In this document: piece after piece, positions 31,420 through 40,024 of the stretch
How the letters are laid out: each line of letters begins with the position of its first letter
How positions within the stretch are numbered: the stretch's first letter is position 1
Origin: Oscillospiraceae bacterium
GTDB lineage: Bacteria; Bacillota; Clostridia; Oscillospirales; Acutalibacteraceae
Reading direction: 5' to 3'
DNA: 64,000 nucleotides
Assembly: GCA_015066225.1 (NCBI GenBank)
Contig: SVOT01000001.1
Coordinates: 407,385 to 471,384 of the forward strand
Position numbers and translations under genes: made by a program
Notes under the pieces: model-generated
What the model was told of the DNA's origin: nothing
What the model saw: only the letters and a program-made list of their open reading frames with translations
The model's database searches: none

Positions 31420-33471
31420 TTATTCTGCAGCTTCTTCTGTTGCTTCTTCAACAACTTCTTCAGCAGCTTCTTCAACAACTTCTTCAGCAGCCTCTTCAGC
31501 AGCCTCTTCAACGGGAAGAAGTGCACGGATAGAAAGGCTTACTCTCTTTCTTTCTTCGTCGATTTCGGTGATTTTTGCTTCAACCTTTTCACCGATTTTA
31601 AGTACGTCAGCAGGTTTTGCAACGTGTTTATTTGCAATCTGTGAAATGTGGATAAGACCGTCTACACCGGGAACGATGTGTGCGAAAGCACCAAACTCTG
31701 TGAAGTTTGCAATTTCAACTTCAGCAACTGAATCAACAGCATATTTGCTCTTGAAGATTTCCCAGGGGTTGTCCTCAAGCTTTTTGTAGCCGAGAGCAAT
31801 CTGCTTCTTTTCAGGGTCAAGAGCCTTGATGGTAACTTCAACTTCGTCGCCAATGCTTACAACCTCTGAAGGATCTTTAATTCTGTTCCAAGAAAGCTCA
31901 GAAACGTGAATCATACCGTCAACGCCGCCGATGTCAACAAAAGCACCGAACTTCATAATTGACTTAACAACACCTTTACGAACCTCGCCCTCTTTAGCTT
32001 CTGCCCAGAATTTTTCTTCTGCAGCTTTTCTTTCACTCTTGAGAACGGCACGAATGGAGCCGACTGCTCTTCTTCTCTGTTTGTTAACTTCTATAACCTT
32101 GAAGCGAACTGTCTTTTTAACAAGGTCTTCAAGCTTGTCGTTGCGGTTAGCAGTTGCAAGTGAAGCAGGGATGAAAAGACGAGCATTGTTTGAAACAACG
32201 ATAACACCGCCGCGAACAACTTCTGTTACAACGCCTTCAAGAATGGTATCTGTTCCTTCAGCGCTAACGATTGTGTCCCATGCAGCAACAGCATCGTAAC
32301 GTTTTTTGGAAAGCATTGTGAAGCCTTCCTGGTCGTTTGTTTTCATGATGATGAGGTTGAGTGTGTCGCCGATGTTAAGATCAGCTTTGGGGTCTGCGGT
32401 GGGGTCATTGCTATATTCGCTGTAGGGAATATAGCCTGTCTGCTTCCTGCCGATATCAACCTGTATCTCTGTGGGAGTAATTCTCAATACTGTGCCAACA
32501 ACCTTCTGGTCGCTGTTCATGCTATTGAGAGATTCTTCCAATGCTGCTGCGAAATCGAATTCTTCAGCAACTGATGCAGAGTCAAGCACTTTTTCCTCCT
32601 CAATCATTTGGTTTTCATTAACAATTTTGGACATGGTTTCAAGGACCTCCTTTATAATACCGGCGGGAGTGGATGCACCCGCAGTGAGACCGAATTTTTG
32701 ATACTTCTCAAGATTGATACCATAAAGCTCCTGAGCTGTTTCAACAAGGAACGAGGGGCAGTTTTTCTCGCAGACAGCAAGCAATTTTCGTGTGTTCGAG
32801 CTGTGACGCCCGCCAACAACCACCATTGCATCGCTGACTTCTGAAAGAGCCGCTGCTTCACGCTGTCTTTCTTCGGTCGCAAAGCATATTGTATCAAATA
32901 TTTTTGAATTTGTACATAGATATTTTATATTTTTTAAACTTTTTTCCCATTCTTTGACACTAAAAGTTGTCTGTGAAACAAAAATTACGGGTTTTGTCGA
33001 TAAATCGGGGTGTTCAGCAATTAATTCTTCAAGCTTTTGTGCCGAATCTATAACGAACGAATCCCCTTTTGCATAGCTTTTTATACCCTTAACCTCGGGG
33101 TGATTTTCATCCCCCGCAATGATTGTGACAATATCTTCCGAAGAATTTTCGATAACTGTTTTATGGATTTTTTTAACAAAGGGGCAAACGGCATCAATGT
33201 ATTCGCAACCACTCTGCTCCACCTGGGAAAGAACGTCACGCGTTACGCCATGGGTACGCAGAACAAGCACGTAGCCCTCGGGAACATCTGCCGGGTCATC
33301 AACAACCTTTACGCCTTTTTCTGAAAGCTCGTCAATCACCTGTTGATTATGGATAATAGGACCCAACGTTGCAACCTTTTTACCTTCTGCAATCAGTTTT
33401 TCAATCAGTTCGATGGCTCTGCTGACACCAAAACAAAAGCCTGCTTTTTTTGCCAGAATAATCTCAGCCAT
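31420..33471 (-). CDS. ispH: IspH (HMBPP reductase) fused to ribosomal S1-like RNA-binding domains
   Basis: Two proteins in one chain of 683 aa. Residues 1-280 are 4-hydroxy-3-methylbut-2-enyl diphosphate reductase, the last step of the MEP isoprenoid pathway. The [4Fe-4S] ligands are Cys13 (AGFCFGV), the Cys of DAVCPFV and the Cys of DTICFATEERQ, and THGV and GGRHSSNT are intact. After a linker come four S1 OB domains (about 325-395, 410-480, 495-565 and 580-650), the last two strongest. The tail is an acidic Ala/Glu/Val repeat. This fusion is known in Clostridia and supplies the S1-like function. The start overlaps the cmk stop (TAATG). Last gene of its operon. Confidence 0.95.
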   Translation of the reverse strand: MAEIILAKKAGFCFGVSRAIELIEKLIAEGKKVATLGPIIHNQQVIDELSEKGVKVVDDPADVPEGYVLVLRTHGVTRDVLSQVEQSGCEYIDAVCPFVKKIHKTVIENSSEDIVTIIAGDENHPEVKGIKSYAKGDSFVIDSAQKLEELIAEHPDLSTKPVIFVSQTTFSVKEWEKSLKNIKYLCTNSKIFDTICFATEERQREAAALSEVSDAMVVVGGRHSSNTRKLLAVCEKNCPSFLVETAQELYGINLEKYQKFGLTAGASTPAGIIKEVLETMSKIVNENQMIEEEKVLDSASVAEEFDFAAALEESLNSMNSDQKVVGTVLRITPTEIQVDIGRKQTGYIPYSEYSNDPTADPKADLNIGDTLNLIIMKTNDQEGFTMLSKKRYDAVAAWDTIVSAEGTDTILEGVVTEVVRGGVIVVSNNARLFIPASLATANRNDKLEDLVKKTVRFKVIEVNKQRRRAVGSIRAVLKSERKAAEEKFWAEAKEGEVRKGVVKSIMKFGAFVDIGGVDGMIHVSELSWNRIKDPSEVVSIGDEVEVTIKALDPEKKQIALGYKKLEDNPWEIFKSKYAVDSVAEVEIANFTEFGAFAHIVPGVDGLIHISQIANKHVAKPADVLKIGEKVEAKITEIDEERKRVSLSIRALLPVEEAAEEAAEEVVEEAAEEVVEEATEEAAE
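31442..31489. repeat. 24-bp perfect tandem repeat in the 3' end of ispH-S1
   Basis: Two identical 24-bp units (31442-31465 and 31466-31489), followed by two shorter related 12-bp units, encode the acidic EEAAEEVV tail. Such repeats can vary in copy number between strains. Confidence 0.85.
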
Positions 33472-34136
33472 TAAAGATGCTCCTTTATTGTTTTGAGCAT
33501 ATACTCAATGGCCTGCTCCAGATTCAGCTCGGTTGTGTCAACGAGGATTGCATCATCAGCCTGCTTGAGGGGTGCAATTTCACGATTCATATCCTGATAA
33601 TCTCTTGCTTTAATTTCTTCAAGAATTTTGTGGTAATCAACGTTCTGACCCTTTTCGGTAAGCTCTTTGAAGCGGCGGTCTGCACGTGCTTCTGCAGAAG
33701 CCGTAAGATAGATTTTTATTTTTGCATCGGGCAAAACAACCGTTCCGATATCTCTGCCATCCATAATACAGTTGTTTTTCTTTGCAATATCTCTCTGCAA
33801 ATCAAAAAGGAATTCTCTGACTCTTGGGATTGCAGAAACGTTGGATGCCGCCATTGAAACCTCATTCTGTCTTATGGCTGTTGAAACATCCTCTTCACCG
33901 AGGAAAACTCTCTGCTCGCCGTTTACAAAACGAAGAGATACATCGAGACCCTCCAAGGTGGGAACAACTTCCTCTGCGTTTTTTGTGTCCTTACCCAATC
34001 TTAACGCATTAAGACCAACGGTTCTGTAAAGGGCACCTGTATCAACATAAATAAAGCCTAATTCCTTTGAAACGGATTTTGCTATTGTGCTTTTGCCTGC
34101 ACCTGCAGGGCCATCGATTGCAATGTTTACTATCAT
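33471..34136 (-). CDS. cmk: Cytidylate kinase
   Basis: Phosphorylates CMP and dCMP with ATP. The 221-aa length is standard. P-loop IAIDGPAGAGKST (about 5-17), IYVDTGALYRTVG, IMDGRDIGTVVLPDA and RDYQDMNREIAPLKQADDAI are all intact. The cmk-ispH-S1 neighbourhood is typical of Clostridia. 11 bases after the flavoprotein gene, ATG after AAGGAGAATAACT; overlaps ispH-S1 by one base. Confidence 0.97.
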   Translation of the reverse strand: MIVNIAIDGPAGAGKSTIAKSVSKELGFIYVDTGALYRTVGLNALRLGKDTKNAEEVVPTLEGLDVSLRFVNGEQRVFLGEEDVSTAIRQNEVSMAASNVSAIPRVREFLFDLQRDIAKKNNCIMDGRDIGTVVLPDAKIKIYLTASAEARADRRFKELTEKGQNVDYHKILEEIKARDYQDMNREIAPLKQADDAILVDTTELNLEQAIEYMLKTIKEHL

Positions 34137-34147
34137 AGTTATTCTCC

Positions 34148-35374
34148 TTATATACTCTCACCGACAAGATGACCGGTGGAAAAAGCTATTTGCAGATTGA
34201 AGCCGCCTGTATATGCATCAACATCAATAACCTCACCTGCGAAGTAAAGACCGTCAACAAGCTTACTTTTCATTGTCTTGGGGTCGATTTCAGAAACACT
34301 GACACCGCCCGATGTAACGATTGCTTCGTCAATGGGTCTGAAATCCGTAACAGTAAGGCGGATATCCTTGAGAAGGTCAACAAGCTCACTTCTCATTTCC
34401 TTTGTTACCTGATTTGATTTGATATTGCCGTTAAGACCCGAAAGCTTTACAACAATCGGAATCATTTTTCTGGGCAACATCAAAGCAAGCGTATTATAAA
34501 GGTTTTTGTTTGAACATTCAAGCAAGTCTCTTTGCAAGCGCTTATCTAACTGCTCGTGAGAAAGAGCGGGCTTGAAATCTATATGGATTACGTATCTGCC
34601 CTTTTCCATATTTCTCATATGAGAAGATGCAGAAAGAATCATTGGACCGGAAACGCCAAAATGGGTAAAAAGCATTTCACCGAAATCCTTATAAACCTCT
34701 TTGTAGGTTTGTGTATCTTCAACTCTTATTTCCACGTTTCGAAGGGAAAGCCCCATAGCCTCCGTGCACCAGCCCTCGTGACATTCCAGCGGAACAAGAG
34801 AGGGCTTTATAGCCTTTATTGTGTGACCCGCCTGCTCAGCTAATTTGTAACCGTCACCCGTTGAGCCTGTTGCGGGGTATGATGCACCGCCTGTGGCTAT
34901 GAGAACATTGTCTGCATAGTATTTTTTTCCATCCTCAGTGATACATCCCTTGACCGCACCGTCTTCGATAATGAGCTCGGTTGCCCTGCCTTGTTTTCTT
35001 TTGACTCCGTTTACAGTAATAAACTTATTGAGAGCATCAACAATATCAAGTGCTCTGTCGGAAACAGGAAAAACTCTGTTACCACGTTCTATTTTTAGAG
35101 GTACACCCATATTCTCAAAAAAATCTATGGTGTCATCTGTTCCGAATCGTGAAAAGGCACCATAAAGAAACCTGCCGTTCACGGGAACGTTTGTGATAAG
35201 CTCATTTAAAAGCGGGCAGGAATTTGTAACGTTACATCTCCCTTTGCCGGTTATTGCCACCTTTCTCGCAAGCTTGTCGTTACGTTCAAGCAAGGTAACA
35301 TTTAAACCTCTTGATGCGGCTGTTCCCGCCGCCATAAGACCTGCGGCACCGCCGCCGATAACTAATAAATCCAT
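34148..35374 (-). CDS. HI0933-family FAD-dependent oxidoreductase
   Basis: A 408-aa flavoprotein (YhiN/YtfP-like). The Rossmann FAD motif VIGGGAAGLMAAGTA is at residues about 4-18. KVAITGKGRCNVTNS, LLIATGGASYPATGSTGDGY and the C-terminal YFAGEVIDVDAYTGGFNLQIAFSTG are signatures of the family, whose reaction is not established. The ATG at 35374 follows TTGGAGAAAAT; the upstream in-frame extension overlaps tmcAL and lacks conserved residues. Lies between tmcAL and cmk with 11-base gaps on both sides, the usual setting for this family in Firmicutes. Confidence 0.93.
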   Translation of the reverse strand: MDLLVIGGGAAGLMAAGTAASRGLNVTLLERNDKLARKVAITGKGRCNVTNSCPLLNELITNVPVNGRFLYGAFSRFGTDDTIDFFENMGVPLKIERGNRVFPVSDRALDIVDALNKFITVNGVKRKQGRATELIIEDGAVKGCITEDGKKYYADNVLIATGGASYPATGSTGDGYKLAEQAGHTIKAIKPSLVPLECHEGWCTEAMGLSLRNVEIRVEDTQTYKEVYKDFGEMLFTHFGVSGPMILSASSHMRNMEKGRYVIHIDFKPALSHEQLDKRLQRDLLECSNKNLYNTLALMLPRKMIPIVVKLSGLNGNIKSNQVTKEMRSELVDLLKDIRLTVTDFRPIDEAIVTSGGVSVSEIDPKTMKSKLVDGLYFAGEVIDVDAYTGGFNLQIAFSTGHLVGESI

Positions 35375-35385
35375 ATTTTCTCCAA

Positions 35386-36573
35386 TTATATTACAATAAT
35401 CTTGTCTGTCATTTCTTTGCCGCAAGCATCGGGCTCGGGAAGAGCAAGTGAAAGCATATCTCTAGAAAAGCACTCCAATTCAAAGACTCGTTTTGCATCG
35501 TTGCCCAAGAAACCGATTTCGGATGATTTGCTAACAACAGGTAAAGCTGAGGATTCCTTTGCGGTTTTAAGAAGCCTTGAGCCCTTTTCATTGAAGCCGA
35601 GAACCCGTATATACGGCACAGGTGCTTCAACATCTTTCTTGTTAATGCCCAAAAAGGCACAAATCACAATTCTTCTGAGCCTTGAATGAGTATATCTCTT
35701 TGTTTTGACTTTTTCAAGTATTTCATCAAGATATGATGATGTTTTTACAGCATCATAAAACCTGTACTCAAGCCCCTCTCCCACATCGGGCAATTCTCTT
35801 AACTCTTCAACAGACATTGAACGCAATTTGTAAAGAATTGCACTTTCTATATTCCGCAGACTTGCAGGGGCTTTATTTTTATTCATCTCATTAATTATAA
35901 TTTCAAAGGCTTCCTTTGGCAGAAACCTTTCGAAATCATTACCGCTTATCATCATTTCACGGACAGCGGATGCGGAGCAGAAGTTTTCCTTTGCCTCCTT
36001 GCTGTCGTGTTCAACGCCCTTTCTGATGATGGGACATATTTCCATATCGAGATTCAATTTATTTATCGCCTTAATGTATTCGACGCCAAGAATGTTATTG
36101 GGAGAAGACAGAACATCAGCTACCTCTTTGCCGAAAATATCTGCAACCGCCTTTTGCCTTGCAACGGGAAAAGAAAGACCTTCGCCAAGATACTTTTCCA
36201 GAGCCACGGAAAGCTTTGGGCTGACCAAAGCATGGGCACATTTTTTGAGAAGAACGGCATCACCGCACTCCGCACCAAAAGCGAGAGAATCAACGCAACC
36301 AAGCCCCCCAAGAACGGAAAGTCCACCGAGAGCAAAGCGCTCGGCACTTGAAGTTGCATAAGGCACGGGCAAAGAAAGAACTAAATCCGCACCGCACATA
36401 AGTGCCGCTTTTGCTCTGGCATAGGGTGACATAACCGCACACTCGCCACGCTGAACAAAGCTTTCGCTCATAACGACGGTAACCGTGTTTTCGCCGTTGC
36501 TTTTAACGACGTCAATCAAGTATTTGTGCCCGTTGTGAAACGGATTGAACTCTGCTACAATACCGTAATTCAA
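35386..36573 (-). CDS. tmcAL: tRNA(Met) cytidine acetate ligase
   Basis: Makes N4-acetylcytidine at the wobble base of elongator tRNA-Met from acetate and ATP. The 395 aa show the nucleotidyltransferase HxGH-type motif in VAEFNPFHNGHKYLI (residues about 6-20), VVMSESFVQRGECAV, SPNNILGVEYIKA and FCSASAVREM (former YlbM/DUF795). TTG start at 36573, 4 bases after GAGGTGA. First gene of the four-gene leftward operon. It diverges from ackA, whose product interconverts acetate and acetyl phosphate, the same small molecule this enzyme uses. Confidence 0.94.
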   Translation of the reverse strand: MNYGIVAEFNPFHNGHKYLIDVVKSNGENTVTVVMSESFVQRGECAVMSPYARAKAALMCGADLVLSLPVPYATSSAERFALGGLSVLGGLGCVDSLAFGAECGDAVLLKKCAHALVSPKLSVALEKYLGEGLSFPVARQKAVADIFGKEVADVLSSPNNILGVEYIKAINKLNLDMEICPIIRKGVEHDSKEAKENFCSASAVREMMISGNDFERFLPKEAFEIIINEMNKNKAPASLRNIESAILYKLRSMSVEELRELPDVGEGLEYRFYDAVKTSSYLDEILEKVKTKRYTHSRLRRIVICAFLGINKKDVEAPVPYIRVLGFNEKGSRLLKTAKESSALPVVSKSSEIGFLGNDAKRVFELECFSRDMLSLALPEPDACGKEMTDKIIVI

Positions 36574-36603
36574 AAAATCACCTCTTTTTGTTTAGGTTTA
36601 CTA

Positions 36604-36631
36604 TTGAAAAACCTCGAAATAGTGGTATAAT
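36604..36631 (+). promoter_or_regulatory. Sigma-A promoter of ackA
   Basis: TTGAAA (36604-36609), 16-base spacer, TATAAT (36626-36631), leaving a leader of about 75 bases before the ATG at 36715. Confidence 0.8.
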
Positions 36632-36714
36632 TGTTACTTGGTAAGTATTTTACACAATATTATTGTATTTAATTTTCCAAAAAAGAAAATACACGTTTTT
36701 AATGGAGGTTTATA

Positions 36715-37917
36715 ATGAAAATTCTCGTAATCAACTGCGGTAGCTCATCTCTCAAGTATCAGCTTTTTGATATGGAAGGCGAAAAAGTTCTCGCAAAAGG
36801 TATCTGTGAATCCATCGCAACAGATATGAGCCACACAAAGGGTTCAACATTTGACGGCAGAAGCTTTGATGAATATGTTGATATCCCCGACCACAAGGTT
36901 GCTTTCAACATCGTTAAGGATGCCCTCACAACAGGCGAATGCAAGGTTATTGACGACCTTTCCGAAATCGGTGCTATCGGTCACAGAGTTGTTCAGGGTG
37001 GTGACCGCTTCACAGAAAGCGTTCTTGTTGACGACAGTGTTCTTAAAGCTATTGACGAGCTCAGCGCTCTTGCCCCCCTCCACAACCCCGCTCACGTTGT
37101 TGGTATTGAATGCTGTAACGAGGTTTTCGGCGCAAGCGTTCCTCAGGTAGCTGTTTTTGACAACGCATTCCACAGCACAATGCCCGAAACATCATATATG
37201 TTCGGTATCCCCTACAAATACTACGAGGAAGACCACATCCGCCGTTACGGTGCACACGGCACTTCACACCGTTTCGTTGCATACAGAACAGCAGAAATCG
37301 TTGGCAAAGACCTTAAAGACATCAAGCTCATCACTTGCCACCTCGGTAACGGTTGCTCAATCACAGCTATCAAAGACGGCAAGGTTCTTGACACAAGCAT
37401 GGGTCTTACTCCCCTTGACGGTTTCATGATGGGTACTCGTTGCGGTGCTATCGACCCCTCTGTTGTTACATACATTATGCAGAAGCATAACCTCTCTGCA
37501 GAAGAAATGGATAAGATTATGAACAAGCAGAGCGGCGTTCTCGGTATTTCCGGCGTTCATTCTGACGACAGAGCTGTCAAAGCCGCTGCCGCAGAAGGCA
37601 ACAAGAGAGCAAAGCTCGCCCGTGATATGCAGTGGTATCAGATCCGTAAATGTATCGGTTCATACGTTGCCGCTATGGACGGTGTTGACGTTATTGCTTT
37701 CACAGGCGGTATCGGTGAAAACTGCATTGACCTTCGTGAAGACGTTCTCACAAACCTCTCATTCCTCGGAATCAAGCTTAACAAGGAAGCTAACGAAATT
37801 CGTGGCGAAGAAATTGAGCTCACAGAGCCCGGTTGCCCCGTTAAGGTTTATTGTGTTCCCACAAACGAAGAGCTTGCTATTGCAAGAGACACAAAGGCAA
37901 TCTGCGAAAAGCTTTAA
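36715..37917 (+). CDS. ackA: Acetate kinase
   Basis: Interconverts acetyl phosphate plus ADP with acetate plus ATP, the ATP-yielding step of fermentation to acetate. The 400-aa length is standard. Signatures are VINCGSSSLKYQLF (residues about 4-17), GHRVVQGGDRF, VFDNAFHSTMPE, TCHLGNGCSITAI and FTGGIGENCIDLRE. ATG after TGGAGG. Codon use looks biased to frequently used codons, as expected for a highly expressed gene. No pta is adjacent; the gene stands alone between its promoter and a strong terminator. Confidence 0.98.
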   Translation: MKILVINCGSSSLKYQLFDMEGEKVLAKGICESIATDMSHTKGSTFDGRSFDEYVDIPDHKVAFNIVKDALTTGECKVIDDLSEIGAIGHRVVQGGDRFTESVLVDDSVLKAIDELSALAPLHNPAHVVGIECCNEVFGASVPQVAVFDNAFHSTMPETSYMFGIPYKYYEEDHIRRYGAHGTSHRFVAYRTAEIVGKDLKDIKLITCHLGNGCSITAIKDGKVLDTSMGLTPLDGFMMGTRCGAIDPSVVTYIMQKHNLSAEEMDKIMNKQSGVLGISGVHSDDRAVKAAAAEGNKRAKLARDMQWYQIRKCIGSYVAAMDGVDVIAFTGGIGENCIDLREDVLTNLSFLGIKLNKEANEIRGEEIELTEPGCPVKVYCVPTNEELAIARDTKAICEKL

Positions 37918-37930
37918 TTCAACTACAACT

Positions 37931-37968
37931 AAAAAGAGTGAACAAACATCAGTTTGTTCACTCTTTTT
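37931..37968. terminator. Bidirectional terminator between ackA and the deacetylase gene
   Basis: AAAAAGAGTGAACAAAC, loop ATCA, GTTTGTTCACTCTTTTT; a perfect 17-bp stem between convergent genes. Confidence 0.92.
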
Positions 37969-37979
37969 TATTGTTTAAA

Positions 37980-38744
37980 TTAAAATACAACCGCACCTTT
38001 TTCGTGTTCACACTTTCTGTACTGAACACCCATTTTCAGCTTGTCACCGTTGCGGGTAAGAAGGTCATCAACTCTTACAAATTCATAGCCCTGCTCCTGC
38101 AATTCCGGAATCGCTCTGAGCACTGCTTCAACAGTAGGCTTTTTAGTGTCGTGAAGAAGTATAATTTCACCGTCAGCAGCTTTCTTCATTATTCTTTCAT
38201 AGATATAATCTGCATCTTTATCGTTCCAATCATAGGTTGAAACAGACCAGTTTATAAAAAACGCATCTAACTGTTTTAACTGTATTGCAGAAACATCACC
38301 GTATGGTGCACGGAAAAAAAGAGGTCTTGAACCTGTAATTTCTTCAATTATTTCAGATGTTTTGTTAATTTCTTCTTTTGCCGTGCGGTAACCTACAAAC
38401 GGCAGACGAACGTGGCTGTAGGTATGGTTGCCGATAAGGTGACCTTCTTTATATGCCCTTTTTACGATTTCGGGATGCTTCTCTGCCTTTTCGCCGATAA
38501 CAAAGAAAGACGCCTGAACGTCAAGCTCTTTAAGACCGTCTAAAAGCTCTTCGGTGCATCCGCCGGGGCCATCGTCAAAGGTTAAAGCAATCGCCTTTTC
38601 GCCAACCCGACTTTTGCCTATATCAAGCCTGAGGTCGCCATCCGGCAATGTTCTTGAAAGTATAGCCATTGCAATTATAAGAGGAATAATAACCGTTATT
38701 TCACTAAAAAACTTAATTTTTTTCTTTTTAATTCGTACTTTCAT
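37980..38744 (-). CDS. Membrane-anchored polysaccharide deacetylase (NodB domain)
   Basis: A 254-aa protein. A basic N-terminus with one membrane anchor (about 14-31, ITVIIPLIIAMAIL) is followed by the CE4 deacetylase domain. Motif 1 is ALTFDDGPGG, motif 2 the metal-binding IGNHTYSHVRLP, motif 3 FFRAPYGDVS and motif 5 IILLHDT. It acts outside the membrane on peptidoglycan or another glycan. The ATG at 38744 has only a weak RBS of its own. A 9-codon frame starting with TTG after GGGAG ends in a TGA that overlaps this ATG, so coupled translation is possible. Placed after ftsZ but separated by a terminator. Confidence 0.88.
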   Translation of the reverse strand: MKVRIKKKKIKFFSEITVIIPLIIAMAILSRTLPDGDLRLDIGKSRVGEKAIALTFDDGPGGCTEELLDGLKELDVQASFFVIGEKAEKHPEIVKRAYKEGHLIGNHTYSHVRLPFVGYRTAKEEINKTSEIIEEITGSRPLFFRAPYGDVSAIQLKQLDAFFINWSVSTYDWNDKDADYIYERIMKKAADGEIILLHDTKKPTVEAVLRAIPELQEQGYEFVRVDDLLTRNGDKLKMGVQYRKCEHEKGAVVF

Positions 38745-38793
38745 AGTAATGCTTGCATTAGAGAATGCAAAAAATCTCCCGTATAAATAATTA

Positions 38794-38818
38794 AGCCGAC
38801 CGATGCTATCGGTCGGCT
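38794..38818 (-). terminator. Terminator after ftsZ
   Basis: Minus strand AGCCGACCGAT, loop AGC, ATCGGTCGGCT, then TTAATTATTTAT. GC-rich perfect stem 14 bases after the ftsZ stop; the U-tract is imperfect. Confidence 0.8.
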
Positions 38819-38832
38819 GATTTGAAACTGAA

Positions 38833-39897
38833 TTATTTCTTGAAAAGACCGAGAATATCAACGATATCGCCGTCTTCATCTTCAACTGCAGACGAGCTAT
38901 CTGCCGCTGCAGCATTGGATTTGTTTGCGAAACCGTTTGAATCTGTGCCAAAGCCTGTTGCGATAACGGTAACAACCATTTCATCGTCAAGCTTTTCATC
39001 AAATGCAACGCCGAAGATGATGTTTGCATCTGCATCAGCGGCGTCAGCAATGATATTTGCCGCAACGTCAACATCATCAAGAGTAACATCAGGAGAAGAT
39101 GTGATGCTGATGATAACGCCCTTTGCGCCCTGAATTGTTGTTTCAAGAAGGGGGCTGGAAACTGCCGCATTTGCTGCTGCTTCAGCCTTTTCTTTACCCG
39201 TTGCTCTGCCAACACCCATATGTGCGTGGCCGGCATCCTTCATAACTGCTGTTACGTCAGCAAAGTCAAGGTTGATAAGACCGGGGATTTTGATAAGCTC
39301 TGAAATGCTCTTAACGCCCTGACGAAGAACGTCATCTGCAACATCGAAAGCGTTTGCGAAAGTAATTTTCTGGTCAGAAACAAGTTTGAGTCTTTCGTTG
39401 GGGATAACAATAAGACTGTCAACGTGCTGTGCAAGCTCTGCAATACCTGCTTCAGCCTGCTGCATTCTTCTTTTACCTTCAAAAGCGAAGGGCTTTGTAA
39501 CGATACCTACTGTGAGGATACCGTTGCTTTTTGCGATTTCAGCAATAGCAGGGGCTGCACCTGTACCTGTTCCGCCGCCCATACCGGCTGTGATGAATAC
39601 CATATTTGCACCACTGAGAGCATCAACGATAGCTTCTCTGCTCTCTTCAGCGGCTTTGAGACCCATTTCGGGACGAGCGCCTGCACCACGACCGCCTGTT
39701 ACTTTTTCACCAATCTGTATTTTGTGTGTAGCTTTTGAGAATGTAAGAACCTGCTTATCTGTGTTGATAGCGATAAACTCAACACCCTGAACGCCGGAGC
39801 TAACCATACGGTTGATGGCATTACCGCCGCCACCGCCAACACCTATAACTTTTATCTGGGTAACGTCTTCAAAATCGTTTGAAATTTCAAAGTTCAT
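38833..39897 (-). CDS. ftsZ: Cell division GTPase FtsZ
   Basis: Tubulin-like GTPase that polymerises into the Z ring at mid-cell. The 354 aa show [15 protein letters not shown] (about 17-31), the tubulin signature GGGTGTG at 107-113, the T7-loop residues in INLDFADV, and a C-terminal peptide [11 protein letters not shown] in place of the more usual P-A-F-L-R core. ATG at 39897 after AGGAGGAAG; the frame upstream is non-family. Last gene of the dcw cluster. No ftsA precedes it, which is usual for many Clostridia outside the Bacillus order. Confidence 0.98.
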   Translation of the reverse strand: MNFEISNDFEDVTQIKVIGVGGGGGNAINRMVSSGVQGVEFIAINTDKQVLTFSKATHKIQIGEKVTGGRGAGARPEMGLKAAEESREAIVDALSGANMVFITAGMGGGTGTGAAPAIAEIAKSNGILTVGIVTKPFAFEGKRRMQQAEAGIAELAQHVDSLIVIPNERLKLVSDQKITFANAFDVADDVLRQGVKSISELIKIPGLINLDFADVTAVMKDAGHAHMGVGRATGKEKAEAAANAAVSSPLLETTIQGAKGVIISITSSPDVTLDDVDVAANIIADAADADANIIFGVAFDEKLDDEMVVTVIATGFGTDSNGFANKSNAAAADSSSAVEDEDGDIVDILGLFKK

Positions 39898-39952
39898 TTT
39901 TCTTCCTCCTAATTTATGCGCAGGTGTTTCGCAAAGCACGATACACCACACT

Positions 39953-39958
39953 ATTATA
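39953..39958 (-). promoter_or_regulatory. Probable ftsZ promoter (-10 only)
   Basis: Minus strand TATAAT 55 bases before the ftsZ ATG, in the 127-base gap after ftsQ. No convincing -35 at 16-18 bases, so the call is tentative. Confidence 0.4.
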
Positions 39959-40024
39959 CATCCTTTAGATATTAACACAGAATTTGTCTAATAGCAAGAT
40001 ATTTTATAAATTTTTATTATTTTT

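Noticed and set aside
31424..31510. Low-complexity repeat as a CRISPR-like or mobile repeat
   Set aside because: The repeat is in frame within ispH-S1 and simply encodes the Glu/Ala/Val tail.
38745..39236. Long in-frame N-terminal extension of the deacetylase reading antisense to ftsZ
   Set aside because: The extension is a frame-shifted shadow of ftsZ, crosses a terminator and has no signal or domain; the ATG at 38744 with a membrane anchor is the sensible start.
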